Shown in pieces: positions 35,017 to 46,479 of a stretch of 64,000 nt of DNA (its first letter is position 1; each line of letters starts with the position of its first letter). The stretch spans positions 10,498,501-10,562,500 of the forward strand of contig NW_018344037.1 of assembly GCF_002099425.1 (NCBI RefSeq). The letters run 5' to 3'. The DNA comes from Phascolarctos cinereus. Lineage: Eukaryota; Chordata; Mammalia; Diprotodontia; Phascolarctidae. A program made the translations under genes and the position numbers. The notes under the pieces were generated by a model. The model searched no databases. It was not told the origin of the DNA and saw nothing but the letters and a program-made list of their open reading frames with translations.

Positions 35017-35930
35017 GTATGTATATGTGTGTGTGTATCAAACTAGTATGTTTAAAACAATTATCAACTTTCTCATCCTTTCTTCCAAATTTTCCTATTA
35101 TTTGTAGGCATCCCCATCATTTCAGTCTGTCAGGTTTGTAACTTTGACATAATTCCTTGTTTCCCCTCTCTCCACATATACATTTAGTCACCAAATCTTA
35201 TCATTTCTACCTTCACAATGTTTCTCCTATCAATACATTTTCTCCACTTATACAGCCTCTATCCCTCATTTCTCATACCACTATTTGTAGGCAATATACT
35301 TTTGATTGGTTTCCCCAGTTAAAAATCTCTACATTCCATTAAGGTGGTTCCACTAAGCTGGCAAACTTATTTTCCCAAAACATGGATTGTCCTACTAAAT
35401 AAATTTCAATGTCTTCTTCTTAATTCTAAGACTGAATATAAATTTATCTTTTTTTTGGCATTTAAAGCCTTTCACAACCTGAACCATTACTATATTTGTA
35501 GTGTTTGTATACTTAACTTTCTCACACATATTCTATAATGCAGCTCCATTGACTTTTTGCTATTCCTTTAAAATAACATTCTGTTTACTGATGCCAAATA
35601 TTTGGATTGGTTGTCCCCATATGTGTTATGTGTTCCATCTTCATCTCTGCATCCAGCCTTCTGTGCCTTTTTTCAGGCCTCAGCTTCAATCACACTATGA
35701 ATAAACATTTTCCTCATCTCTCTCCTATCAAGTCCCTTCCCTCTGAGATTACCTTCCATTTACAATGCATATGTTGTGTATGCATATAAATATTTGCAAA
35801 TTGTCACATCCATTAGAATTTGGATTCCTAGTGGGCAGAAACTATTTTTTTTTGCCTTTCTGGGGATCCCCAGTGCTTAGAATAGTGCTCGTCACTGAGT
35901 ACGTACTTAATACAGTCCTATCACCTGACT
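34600..35930 (+). mobile_element. L2 LINE, reverse transcriptase to 3' end
   Basis: The start encodes LILIFVDLSEAFET, the L2 form of the reverse-transcriptase block containing the first catalytic Asp (usual: L-D-L-S-A-A-F-D-T). It continues through 'ggcatttaaagcctttcaca' and ends 35,815-35,930 with 'gtgggcagaaactatttttt', 'ggatccccagtgcttagaat' and 'acttaatac', the typical L2 3' end. It is split by a simple repeat at 34,977-35,038. No intact frame. Confidence 0.85.
34977..35038 (+). repeat. (AT)n(GTAT)n(GT)n compound microsatellite
   Basis: About 12 at units, then gtat units, then gt units, lying inside the L2 fragment. Confidence 0.95.
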
Positions 35931-36318
35931 TAGGAACTTCTCCTTCTAACTTCCTTAGCATGGCTAATTATTAAAAGAAAGAAAAAAATCTAGGACCCAA
36001 AGTCTTTCTGTCTGGGTAGTACCTACTATAGTTTGTGCTTTCCGTGACAGCTTTTGTGAAAGAAGTCCTTCCTTTTTGTTTCACTTCTTCCACCTCTCCT
36101 CAAGCCCCAATCCAATATCAGAGCAGGGCACTGGTAAATAATTCTGAGTTTGATTTTTAAAAAAGTAAATCCCAACATATTTTTATTTCTTTTTATTTTC
36201 ATATTTCCTCTTATAAATCTGAGGTGATAAATTTAGAATTTTATTCATCTGTAAGCTGCTTCTCCTGCTGTTCATTTTATCAAAGACTGTACCTTGTTGT
36301 AAGGATCTTTGAGTTTAA
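35931..36318. other. Unassigned sequence
   Basis: About 390 bp with no recognised feature. Confidence 0.5.
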
Positions 36319-36320
36319 AT

Positions 36321-36336
36321 GTCTATCATCTATCTG

Positions 36337-36394
<58 letters not shown>

Positions 36395-36405
36395 ATCTAT
36401 GTGTC
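36321..36405 (+). repeat. (TCTA)n microsatellite
   Basis: About 18 nearly pure units; no LINE context is visible. Confidence 0.95.
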
Positions 36406-37500
36406 TGTGTATCTATAATCTTGTCTAGCTCTCTATCCATTGATCTGTGTCCCTCACCTAAGACCTCTCACTCTCCCACTAATCTGTTTGTCTCTCTGCT
36501 TTTCATTTTTATCATGAGGAAACCTAGCCAAACAATTTTAAAAAGTCAAGCCAGAACAACAAAGTCAATGACATTCAAGGGTTTTGTTCTTAGGCAGATT
36601 TTTGAAGCTAAAATGAATGATATTATCTAAACCTCATTAATAAAGCTTTCACTCTGGAGTTCTGCTTACATGATATGTCAGGAAGATTTTTTTTCCCATT
36701 TAATCTCCAGTTCGTACTGTTTTCAGCTGAAATCCCCTTCAGTAATTATATGGTTCCACTGCTGCTTATTAACATAGTTTTATTAAAAAGGTATAATCAC
36801 TGTTCTCATTTTAAAGGATTTCTTAAATCCTTAGGCAAAAGCAGTGACATTCATACCACAAGCACTACCCTCAGAGTGTCATGCTGTAGAAAGCAAGGCA
36901 ATGTCCCCCACTTTGTTTACATTTTTAGGATAGCTTTAGTATTTCCCCCATCAGATATTTTATAGAGAAAGCTCCATCTCTCACAAAGCCTCTTAAAATA
37001 CAAATCATGTCCTATGAGAGAATACAAATTAGACAACAATAACAAATCTTTTCCTTTAACACAAAGTTCCCAAACTCAAATGAAAGACCCCACTTTAAGC
37101 TTAATAACAATTCAAAAGCCCCAGAGAAGAATTTGTATGTGTTACTTTCTTTTGTAAAGTATGCATTACTTCCTGGAAATTTGGTGCTGGTTGAATCAAA
37201 AACCTATCTTGAGGCTTAGTTATTTGGATACTTTTCACCAAACTCATTAAACCAGAAAAAAATTTTGTCTAGGCTGTCAGGTGCTTGTCTTTTAGATAAT
37301 CTCGCACTCCCCTGCAGGAAGAAAATCTGACTAGACAGGTCACTTATGTGTAAGAGAAAATATTTTTCTTTTGAAGGGAGAGGGAAGAAAGTAGTTGATT
37401 TAGATAAGACAATATTTGACACTGTTTTATTTTAAAATGAATCACATATCAGGGCAAAATATTCCTAAAATGATCTAGTCAAGTGTTCTCCAAAATGGGG
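36406..37500. other. Unassigned sequence
   Basis: About 1.1 kb with no recognised repeat. Frames at 36,319-36,630 and 36,675-36,965 have no known motifs; the first begins in the microsatellite. Confidence 0.45.
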
Positions 37501-37935
37501 CCTATGTCCTAATGGTGTTTATAGCCTGCCTACAAGAGGTCTGCAATCAACCAATCAGAGTTTGGAAAAATGAGATGCATCCGAATTTCCCTGTAATTGC
37601 CAATAAAGGGCTTGTCTGCAACACAACTCCACCACCGGCTTCACCCATTATAATTCAACACACTTCAACTCTACCTTCTCCCACACTGGTTTCCCATAGT
37701 TATGGTAGGGTGGGTTCCTCAGCAATGTTGAAAGGTAATCTCAGCCCAGACACCAATAGCATTTGTGTAGGCAACTCTCCTCCCACGTACTACCCCACTT
37801 ACTATACTCTTTCCCTTAGATCACCTGATTGCTACTGTGAGTCTCCCTTACTGGTAGAGGTCTGCTCCTTATGGCAGTTACTAATAAGACCACTCCAATT
37901 CTCAAACCCCTCCCACAACAGGCACTAACACATTT
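37501..37935. other. GC-richer island with the longest open frame; origin unknown
   Basis: This block is clearly less AT-rich than its surroundings. The plus-strand frame 37,512-37,928 is 138 codons but is rich in Pro/Ser/Thr, lacks domains and has no splice or start context I would trust. On the minus strand TATAAA (37,523-37,518) lies about 30 bp downstream of an inverted CCAAT box (37,551-37,555), a promoter-like spacing pointing left. An old retroelement end or a fragment of a processed transcript are possible; I recognise neither. Confidence 0.35.
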
Positions 37936-38510
37936 TTGGGGGGGAGGGGTGGGAAAGAAGGAATGCTTCAAAGGTACCTTTTATGTTTGTCTTAAGTACC
38001 AGAAATACCATCTATAGTTCTTAGTGTCCATAATAGTACATAAGATTATTTATTGATAGTCAGCTTCTAGGAACTCTTCAACAGCCAACAAAGTAAGTTG
38101 GAAAAGTCATGTGATATGTAATTTAAAAGAAATAGGATTCTATCTGAATTCTATATCACTATAAGTTACTCTGTGAAATTATATACAACACAGTTAATTC
38201 ACATATTTAAAATCTGCATGCATTTAGAAGTCTGAATGTCAGATAAACTTGGAGCAATTGTATGTACGCAGAGTCCAAGGTCAGTTTATCTAATTGAATT
38301 GTTTGAGAATTGATGAAATGTGACAATTGTCTTGATCATTAAAACAGTGAGAAAAAAGGTGTAAGGTAAGAATGAAGAAACCCACTAGGATAATTTAAAT
38401 CAATTTACAAATAAAACTTCTTGTATAGGATGTGAATTAAAGTAGTATTTTAATAATCTGTCTAAAAGCATAGGGAATAAAGAGTCTGTCTCTGAATCAT
38501 AAAAAAAAGT
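37936..38510. other. Unassigned AT-rich sequence
   Basis: Nothing recognised; begins with a G-run (37,938-37,952). Confidence 0.5.
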
Positions 38511-38514
38511 TGGT

Positions 38515-38700
38515 ACAAGCCCTTCCCTTGACCCCTACTAGTTATGTGTCCCTGGTCAAATCACTTAATTTCTCAATACCCCAGGTAACTCTCTGAAGTG
38601 ATGAATTTAAGAGAAGAAGCAGTTCTGTATTAGTGGAGGGATGTTTTTCATTCAGAGATCCTTATACCAGAGAAATCACCAATCAAGTCCCATTCCATTT
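38515..38700 (+). mobile_element. Marsupial CORE-type SINE
   Basis: Reads 'ctagttatgtgtccctggtc', 'aaatcacttaatttctcaat', 'accccaggtaactctctgaa', then 'ttagtggagggatg' and 'accagagaaatcaccaatca'. It is the same family as the minus-strand copy at 9,005, here with more of the 3' part. Confidence 0.75.
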
Positions 38701-38844
38701 CTAAAATATTTGCTCTATGTATTTAAGGTATCTTATTCTCATCTTTTTGAGGAATGGAAATGATTCAAGGTCATAACTTATAGCCCAGCCCAAACTCTCT
38801 TTTCTGGATAAAACCAAAATGGAAAAGGGAAGGTAATATTAATC

Positions 38845-39030
38845 TAAGATCATAGCTTTTGAATTGAGAAGGGACTTTAGAGTCCATTTAGCACAACTCT
38901 CTCATTTTCAGTTGAAGACATGAAACCTAAAGAGATTAAGCTACTTCCCCAAGGTCATTCAGGTAAGGATTTGAAAACCAGTGTTCTGATTTTAAAGCTA
39001 ACTCTCACTCATTTAACTATAACATCCAGT
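38845..39030 (-). mobile_element. MIR-like SINE relic
   Basis: Order of blocks: 'gaattgagaagggactttag', 'cattttcagttgaagacatg', 'ccccaaggtcattcaggtaa', 'ggatttgaaaaccagtgttc'. This is a reversed tRNA-derived SINE with a CR1/L3-like tail at its left end. Confidence 0.7.
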
Positions 39031-41714
39031 TCATTTCAATGGTTTCTTTGATATGGGTTTTAGCAAGTAAACCTACTTTGAGAGAACGGCATTTTGCTTA
39101 AGGGAATGGATCTGCAGAGTTGTCCCTAAGACCTCAGATCTGGAAAACTATGTGCGATTGTTAGGTTTAACCCTTTACCACACTGAATATGGCCTGCTTA
39201 TGAAAGTTCTTAGTTCCTTAGATATTGGAAAAGTACGTGTCTGTGGGTGTATGTATGTGTGTGCATGTACATCATGAACAGTAGCTATACATCATAAACT
39301 TTCACCAAATATTAAAAGATTCTATTAACATAATAAGTCCTGATAAATTCCAATTGCTGCTTGAATCCTTGTTTTAAATATGACTACAGTCTTTCAAGGG
39401 CCAAAAATTTATTGTTTCCTTTACATTTAGTGTTCAGCCCTCATTATTTATATAATAAACCATTTGGACATCAAAAAAACTTTAACAAAAGTCCCTAATT
39501 TTAATGTTAGATTTGTATATTCACAATGTTTCTATTTTTTAAGTGATACACACATCATCATATATGGATATTTATGTAAGTATGTATCTAATCTATCTGT
39601 AGATCTCAAATGCTAAAAATATTAAGCCAATAAAGTTCTTAGGTGGATTTCTATGAATAATATATTGTGCTGAGATGAAATTTAGAGCAACCCCAAGGCA
39701 CCCTGATATAAAAGGCTTCAATTGTAAAGAAAGGTTATCTTAATCATTTGAAAATTTAGGAAAGAAGTTTTTTTTCACAGACTGAAATAACTGCATTTAA
39801 GTACAAAATTTAAGAGTGACACTGTCTAATATAAGTAGCTGAAATTAAATCAAACACTCTACATGGTGTTCCTAAGGTAATGCCATGTTTTCAATGTTAT
39901 TTGCAATAAAATATAAGACAAGAGTAACATAGCTTTATAGACTTACTTTGGACCCTGTAAGTGGGAATGTTACATACTTGAAATCCTTCAGTGTAAAGAG
40001 GTAGAAAGGACAGGCTATTCTGACCCACTCCTTATCAGTGGTAGTTTTCTAATGCCTTGTGATCTTTTCCATTGTTCCTATCATCAAAAGGCATAGACAC
40101 TCTAATTACATAAGCATTCTCTGTGACTCAGCAGTGAAATTGATGTGTCAGAGTAAAATCATGTTCCTTATTTCATTCAGAAAATCTCTGATTTGTTGGT
40201 AATAATTTGAAATTGGTTTCTCCAACGGTAACTTTTAGATAGTAAGCTCCTAGAGGGCAGGATTGGCCTGCTTTTTAACTGAGGGTCTTTGAATATTTTA
40301 AGAAGATAAAGTAAGAAAATGAAGGAAAATGAAAGGTAATAATCAATGTATTTGTTTTTAGGTTCATGAGTGGCTGCCACACTTGTTTTAAGATTGCATT
40401 TAGATAAATATTTTAAAATAATACAGATTTCTATTGGAGGGAAGTTTTTTTTTTTTTAGCTTTGTGCATATTGTCATCACACTCTATGTGATAGCTAATT
40501 TAAAGAAAGTAAGGCAATGGCCAGTTATTAATATTTACTTTTAAGCTTCTATCAGAAAATCATATAGACCACTTAATTAATAAAAAAAAGCTAGATTATC
40601 CATGTTAATTATTGACAAAGTCTTTGTAGTTTATCTTTATTATTTCTATTTGTTTTAAAGAACAAAGTTAGCATTTAAAGAAAGATTCACTACAATGTCT
40701 GGTTTTGAAAGGATGAATTAAAGGTCTACCAAATCGATTTGGCTCTAATGGCAGGCTTGATGGTTTTTCTAGACATTTTAACAGGCACCCAAGGACTAAT
40801 AAAAGTAAGTCTGTATATGTTGAATACAAATGCCAATCTTACCAACAGAACTCAGTGTTTGAACAGTGTAATAAAAGGCAGCAAGCAAAATTTTCAAATT
40901 GTATTTCATGCTTAAGAAGTTGACCAAACAATTATGAAATAAACACATTATAGACATAATAATATCTCCTCTAAAAATAATCACGTATTTCTTCATTAGG
41001 TCATTAATTAGGTAGCTTGCATATAGCTTACATTTAGAATTTCCTTTCTCACTACTAGTTGTTCCAATAATGTTTTCAGTAAGATAATAGTAATTTTAGC
41101 AATCTTTCATTGTGGTTTGCTGTTATCAAAACTTCATTTTCTAACAGAGTAACAGTTTGTATTAAAGCTGATAATCACAGCTATTATCCATGATAACCCT
41201 ATCACCTTTCAAATTCATGAATGTTTAAAATTCTTACATTAATTTATTAGTATTTCAGACAAATAGACAATGAATTGAGGTTTAATATATGTGATATAAT
41301 ATGGATAATTAAATATTGGTATAAAAGCTAAGTGGAATAAGGAATCGTTAACTGTTGAATATGTTGTGAAGAGGCAAGAAACATAGACAGTGCTTCATTG
41401 AAATTACCATTGAAATTTAAAAAATTACTGGCTAAAATTTCCCAAGGAATATTCTTAAAAATCATCCACTTCTTTTCACACCATAAAATATTTAAAGAAC
41501 ATTAACACCTTTATTTCAAAAGGGAAAAAAAAGATCCTCACACAAGTCATCTTGGTATGGGATTATAGGCCATCTAAATATCTTAAAATAATGATTAAAG
41601 AATGAAGTTCTTAGATATCAAACATACCCACACTTTTTCTTCATTGCTTAATATCAGACTGTTCTTATGTTGGGCAAAAAGGGCAAAGTAGCATCAGAAA
41701 AATAATGTGAAAAA
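39031..41714. other. Unique AT-rich sequence, possible conserved noncoding block
   Basis: About 2.7 kb without recognised repeats, except a possible short L2 tail near 40,240 ('agctcctagagggcagga'). At 40,470-40,830 the sequence has a CNE-like look, with several TAAT/ATTA cores and the perfect palindrome acaaagtctttgt (40,615-40,627). No exon is evident. Confidence 0.4.
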
Positions 41715-41724
41715 CATTGTTCTT

Positions 41725-41874
41725 TTTTCTTTTTGGCTAGGCAATGGGGTTAAGTGACTTGCCAAGGGTCATATAGCTAGTAAGTGTTATGTGTCTGAGA
41801 TCAGATTTGAACTCAGGTCCTCCTGAATCCAGGGCCAGTGCTCTATTCACTGTTCCACCTAGCTGCCCCAAAGC
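41725..41874 (-). mobile_element. tRNA-derived marsupial SINE
   Basis: Minus orientation, flanked by cattgttctt at 41,715-41,724 and 41,875-41,884. Shows 'ggggttaagtgacttgccaa', 'gatttgaactcaggtcctcc', 'ccagtgctctattcactgtt' and 'ccacctagctgcccc'. Same family as the copy at 61,856 but more diverged. Confidence 0.9.
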
Positions 41875-42029
41875 CATTGTTCTTAATACTAAGAGATGTG
41901 CTGCTGGAGAAAATATCTCTTTGAACCTGGTCCTCATATGTAAAATAGAGGTATTAATTGTTCAACAGATATTCATGATGCGATTTCTGTATGTTAAATA
42001 TTATGCAATTCACTTATGGTGATTTAAAA

Positions 42030-42640
42030 AAATGGATTAGACACAGTGCTTTCTCTCATGGAGCTTACAAACAACAGAGGTATAAAATACAAATGCAGAA
42101 AACAAAATATACAACCAAATATAATTAGTGGTACAAACTAAAGTCTGAGTAAGGCTTAAGGAAAAAGGATATTAGATGATACTTCCTACAATATTTGGAT
42201 ATTTGAGTAAAGCTTTAAAGAATGTATAGGAATTATTTATGAGGGTAAATATTCTGGGCATGGGAAACAAAGAAATGGAAATGAGATTCCTTGTGGCAAA
42301 ATTAGTTTTCAGAGAATAGGCCAGATGGGAGAAAAACAGAATACATGATGAAGAACAATATGAGATGAAGTCATAAAATAGGGTGATATCAGACTATTCA
42401 AGATCTTGAATGCCAGAAAAAAAAGAGTTTGCACTTTATTGGGTAGATCATTGTAACTCACTAAATCTTTTAAGCACAGGAGTAATGAGGATAGATGTAT
42501 GAATGAAAAAAAATTCTAGCAGTAGGTTTAATGGGGAAAGTAGAAGTGTATACTGATAGAGGGTACAGACAGCAGAGTAGTGATTATGAGTACATGTAGG
42601 TATTGGCAGTGCAAATAAAAAGGAGTCAATGGATGTACTA
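42030..42640 (-). mobile_element. L2-type LINE 3' fragment (first of three)
   Basis: A purine-rich 3' region beginning 'acagtgctttctctcatgga', with 'gatcattgtaactcactaaa' and 'acaggagtaatgaggataga', in the same order as the minus-strand L2 at 32.65 kb. No reverse-transcriptase part. Confidence 0.7.
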
Positions 42641-42829
42641 GTTTTTTTTTTTTTTGTAAATCCTGAAGGAAGTAGAGCCTGAGGGAAAACTGACTTAATT
42701 ATAAGAATTACAAGAGAAGATGAAAGAAATGAAGAAAAGTGTGAAAGCTAAAGCTAATGTTCTTAAGGGAAAAAATGAAGGAGAATAAACAGATTAGGAA
42801 ATAAGTTGGCAAAACATGATTTAATAATG

Positions 42830-43190
42830 ACTCCCCAGGGAGAACAACAAATAGGGTAAACAAAACTCAATAACAAAATGAGAAAAAGACACTAAAATGA
42901 ACTCAAAAAACTTAACAATTAGGAAAAAAAGAAAACATATGAAGCTTTTATATTTAAAACGTATGTTGTAATTGACTTAAAAAAAAGGAGAGTGAGAATG
43001 TAAGAATCACCAGATTTACTGGCAAAACTGATCAAATAAAAAGAAAAACAGTAAACCACATTTCAAGAAATAAAAAATAAAACTGTCTATATATATTAAA
43101 GCCAGAATGAAAAATAAAAATAGAAAGAATTCTTCAAACATTTCCTAAAAGAAACTACCCCTCAATTGAAACACTCAAAAATATCATGTG
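42830..43190 (+). mobile_element. Old HAL1/L1 ORF1 fragment
   Basis: The blocks 'cacatttcaagaaataaaaa', 'gccagaatgaaaaataaaaa' and 'tagaaagaattcttcaaaca' match the ORF1 RRM/C-terminal boundary of copies D and E ('ttcaagaaattatcaaggaa', 'agggcaaaatagaaatagaa', 'agaattcc'). Cut off by the microsatellite at 43,190. No frame survives. Confidence 0.6.
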
Positions 43191-43192
43191 TG

Positions 43193-43243
<51 letters not shown>

Positions 43244-43412
43244 ATATATGTATGTACATATACATACACATGCATGCATATACACAGATGCATACATATA
43301 GAAACATGCACATTACATATTATATGTATAAAATATTTGTACGTATGTATGCATGTATATGTATATACACACATTCACACAGTGTGTGCACACATACACA
43401 TACATACATAAT
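43190..43412 (+). repeat. (AT)n(GT)n microsatellite with degenerate flank
   Basis: (ta)n, then about 15 gt units, then about 170 bp of interrupted tat/gta/aca-rich repeats. Frames through it on both strands are low-complexity artefacts. Confidence 0.92.
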
Positions 43413-43419
43413 CTGAGTC

Positions 43420-44470
43420 TAAGAGATGAGGTAAAGGAGGGAGGGTATAATAGGCATTGGGCAAAGTCAGTACAAAGGCATGGAGACAAGAGATGGAACA
43501 TTATCTGTGAATGCCAGAAAGTCTTCCAGTTTGGCTAAAAAAGTATAAAGGGAGTAATTTGTAAGAAAAATGGAAATGTAAGGAGGCAATACTCTGAAAT
43601 GCTTCAAATGAAAAAAATAAAATAGTTTATATTTGATATCAGAAGTAGTAAAGAAGCACTGCAGTTTACTGAGTAGCTTGATGGTACTGTTAGAATTATG
43701 CTTTAGAAAAATCACTTCAACAGCTACACAGAAGATAGATTGGATGGTGTAGAGACTTGAGTCAGGATGACCGGTTAGGTAGCCTGAGGTAAGGTGGTAG
43801 ATATTTGAGCTTAGAGAAGGGGATGCATATGAAAAATGTTGTAGAGGTAGAAGTGAGAAGATAGAGCAACAGTTATGGGTGAGATCACTGAGGAGTCAAA
43901 GATGACAATGACACTGTAAGTCTGAATGACTGGAAGGATGGTGGTATCACAACCAATAAGAGAACTCAAAGAAGGTGTGGATTTTTTGGGAAAAATAAGT
44001 TCCAGTTTTGACATGTCAAGATTGCAATACCTACAGAACATCCCATTTTCACAAGCAAGACGTATTGTGGTACTGGAGCTTAGGAAAAAGAAAAAGTGAA
44101 TATATAAATTTAGGTCTTGTTAGTGTAGAAATTATAATTTAACCCAATGCATATAAGCTCATCAAATGGAATAGTATAAAGAGAAAAGAGCATTGTTTAA
44201 AACAAAGACTTTGGGGATATTTCCAGTTATTGAATGTGACATAGGTAAATATCTAGGAAAGAAAACAAAGAAGGAATATATTGGAGAACCAAGGGAGAGA
44301 AGCATAACAAAAACCTAAGGAGGAAAGGCTATTTAGGAGAAGAAGGTAATCAAAAGCACCAAATGCTGCAGGCAGATTTAAAAAATGAGGCCTAAGAAAA
44401 GGCTATTAGATTTAGAAATTAAAAGATCCTTGGTAACTTTGGAGAAAGAGATTCAGTCAGGTGATGTGGG
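43420..44470 (-). mobile_element. L2-type LINE fragment (second of three)
   Basis: On the minus strand it runs from the reverse transcriptase ('aaggctattagatttagaaa' near 44,400, the complement of the ...SNG/FS... block) to the 3' region at 43,420. Matching blocks with the copy at 32.65 kb include 'agaaaaatcacttcaacagc' and 'gtgagatcactgaggagtca'. Broken throughout. Confidence 0.72.
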
Positions 44471-45440
44471 CAGTCAATCAACAAAGCATTTGTTAGGCAG
44501 TTACTATGTAATAGGCACCACGAAAATCACTAAAAGCACTTTCACAAAATTTATATCACAATGTGGTATGCACTATGGAAATAATTGCACATACAAGATA
44601 TATACAGTGCAAGTGGAAAGAATTTCAGATGGAAGGAATGAACATGAGATTTTGAGAATGGGAACTAGGAAAGGTTTCCCAAAAAAGATAGGAATTAAAT
44701 TGAGCCTTTAAGGAAATAAGTGAAGTAAGGAGGTAGATAAGAAGGATAAGAGCATTTTATGCATTGGGGGCAGTCAGTGAAAAGACATGAAACTGGGAAA
44801 TAGTACAACATATATAAAGGATAGATAGAAGTGTAGTTTTAGTTATCATAGAGAATGCAGAGGGGAGTGAAGTACAAGAAGACTGGAAAGGTAGGAAGGG
44901 ATCAGATTATTAAGGTCTTTAAATGCCAAACTGATAACTTTGGATATTATATTAATAGTAATAGGGAGCCACAGGAATCAATTAAGTGGGGAGGGAGGAG
45001 TGTGACATAAAACATAATTTAGGAAAATCAATTTGGCAGTTGGGTGAAGAATGATTAGAATGCAGAGATACTTGAAACAGGCATACCAACTGAAAAGTAT
45101 TGTAATAGTTTAGGTGTAAGGTAACAAGGTATAAAAGGTGATATCTTTGTAAGAGGAGACAAAGACTGTCTATGAGAGATTGTGGATATAGAGATGGCAA
45201 GATTTACAAATAGTTTAGGTGTATAGAATGAGTGTTAGAGTTCAGGATAACATCAAGGTTACATAGTTGGGGTATTAAAAGGATATGATGCCTTTAAAAG
45301 TGATAGTGATGATCATTTGAGGGGAGGGTTTGGGATTAAAGATAATAAGTTTTGTTTTGGGAATGTCATCTTTGAGATTCCTATAGGATATACAGTACAA
45401 GTCACCAAAAAGGGAATTATGGGTATGAAAACAGGAACTC
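44470..45440 (-). mobile_element. L2-type LINE 3' fragment (third of three)
   Basis: Its 3' end starts at 44,470 with 'cagtcaatcaacaaagcatt' and 'actatgtaataggcacca', the reversed L2 tail, then repeats the same purine-rich block order up to 'ttttgttttgggaatgtcat'. It sits directly against the previous copy in the same orientation. Confidence 0.75.
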
Positions 45441-45469
45441 AGGAGGAAGGTAAGGATGTACAGATAAAC

Positions 45470-45540
45470 AGAGAGATAGATAGAAAGAAAGATGATAGAT
45501 AGGTAGATAGACAGACAGATAGATAGATGGATGGATAACC
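45470..45540 (+). repeat. (GATA)n microsatellite
   Basis: About 12 imperfect gata/gaca/gatg units at the end of the L2 fragment. Confidence 0.9.
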
Positions 45541-46479
45541 TAGTAATATATGCACAAAGATATTGTTTTAACAAATGGAGCTGGATATATTACCAATCCA
45601 GTTAGTATATAAAGAATAGAAGAGGGCAGAGCCAAGATAATGGAATAAAAGCAGTGAATTGCCTGAGCTCTAGTCCAAAACCCTCCAAGGGGTAAATGAC
45701 TCTAAATAAATTCTAGAGAAGCAGAACCCACAAAAAGATAGAATGAAACAAATTCCCAGCTGAGGAGAATCTGGAAGGTTGATAGGAAAGGTCTGTTGGG
45801 ACTGGATGAGGAGCATAGTTCACTGTGGGCCACACAGGCAAAACAAAGCCTCAGTGAACTGTTCTGGAGTAGGCCTCAGGAGACTGAATCAAGGAGGTGT
45901 TTGCAGTTTCCAGACTTCTCAACCCACAAATGGCAAAGACAACTCAGAAAGTCAGTAGGAATGGTCTGTCAGACCTGGGTGAGAGAAGCAATGTCTAGCC
46001 CTGGCCCTTGCTCAGCCCCAGGGTGGCAGCCACCTGCTTCTGGAGCTCTTGGCCCACAGTCACTGGGGAAATCAAGTGGCTGATGAGAGGGAGATTTCAG
46101 GGATCTCTTTGCTGGGGCTGAGGAAGGATTCTCTTGTTTTACCTGTGCTTGGATCTGGGTAGCAGTTCTGGGTGGTAGTCCTGGGTTGAGGAGTACTGGT
46201 GTGGTAGAGCTTGTGACAGTGGTGAAGAGGGAATTCTCACAGTTCCAGGGCAGAAAATAATGCTTGTGGTCACTCATAGAACAGAGCACAGGCCAGGAAA
46301 GTTGTAAATTCCTCTCCTTAGATCATACCAACTTGGAAGAACTGAATTTATAGCTTCCTAGAAGTATCTCTGAAAACAGCTACATGAAACACCTGAAGCT
46401 TGGGACAGTACACGCTCTGTGCTGGAAGCAGAGCCAAAGCTTAACAAAAACTTTAAAAGTCAAGTAATTGGCTAAGAAT

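Noticed and set aside
37512-37928. The 138-codon frame as a host gene
   Set aside because: No domain, signal peptide, splice sites or start context. I keep the island as unexplained instead.
37501-37935. A solitary retroviral LTR
   Set aside because: CCAAT, TATA and AATAAA-like strings are present, but not in a consistent order on one strand, and no flanking duplication or partner repeat is seen.
43162-43416. Val/Cys/Tyr-rich frames on both strands
   Set aside because: Low-complexity translations of the (AT)n(GT)n repeat, with no start context or conserved part.
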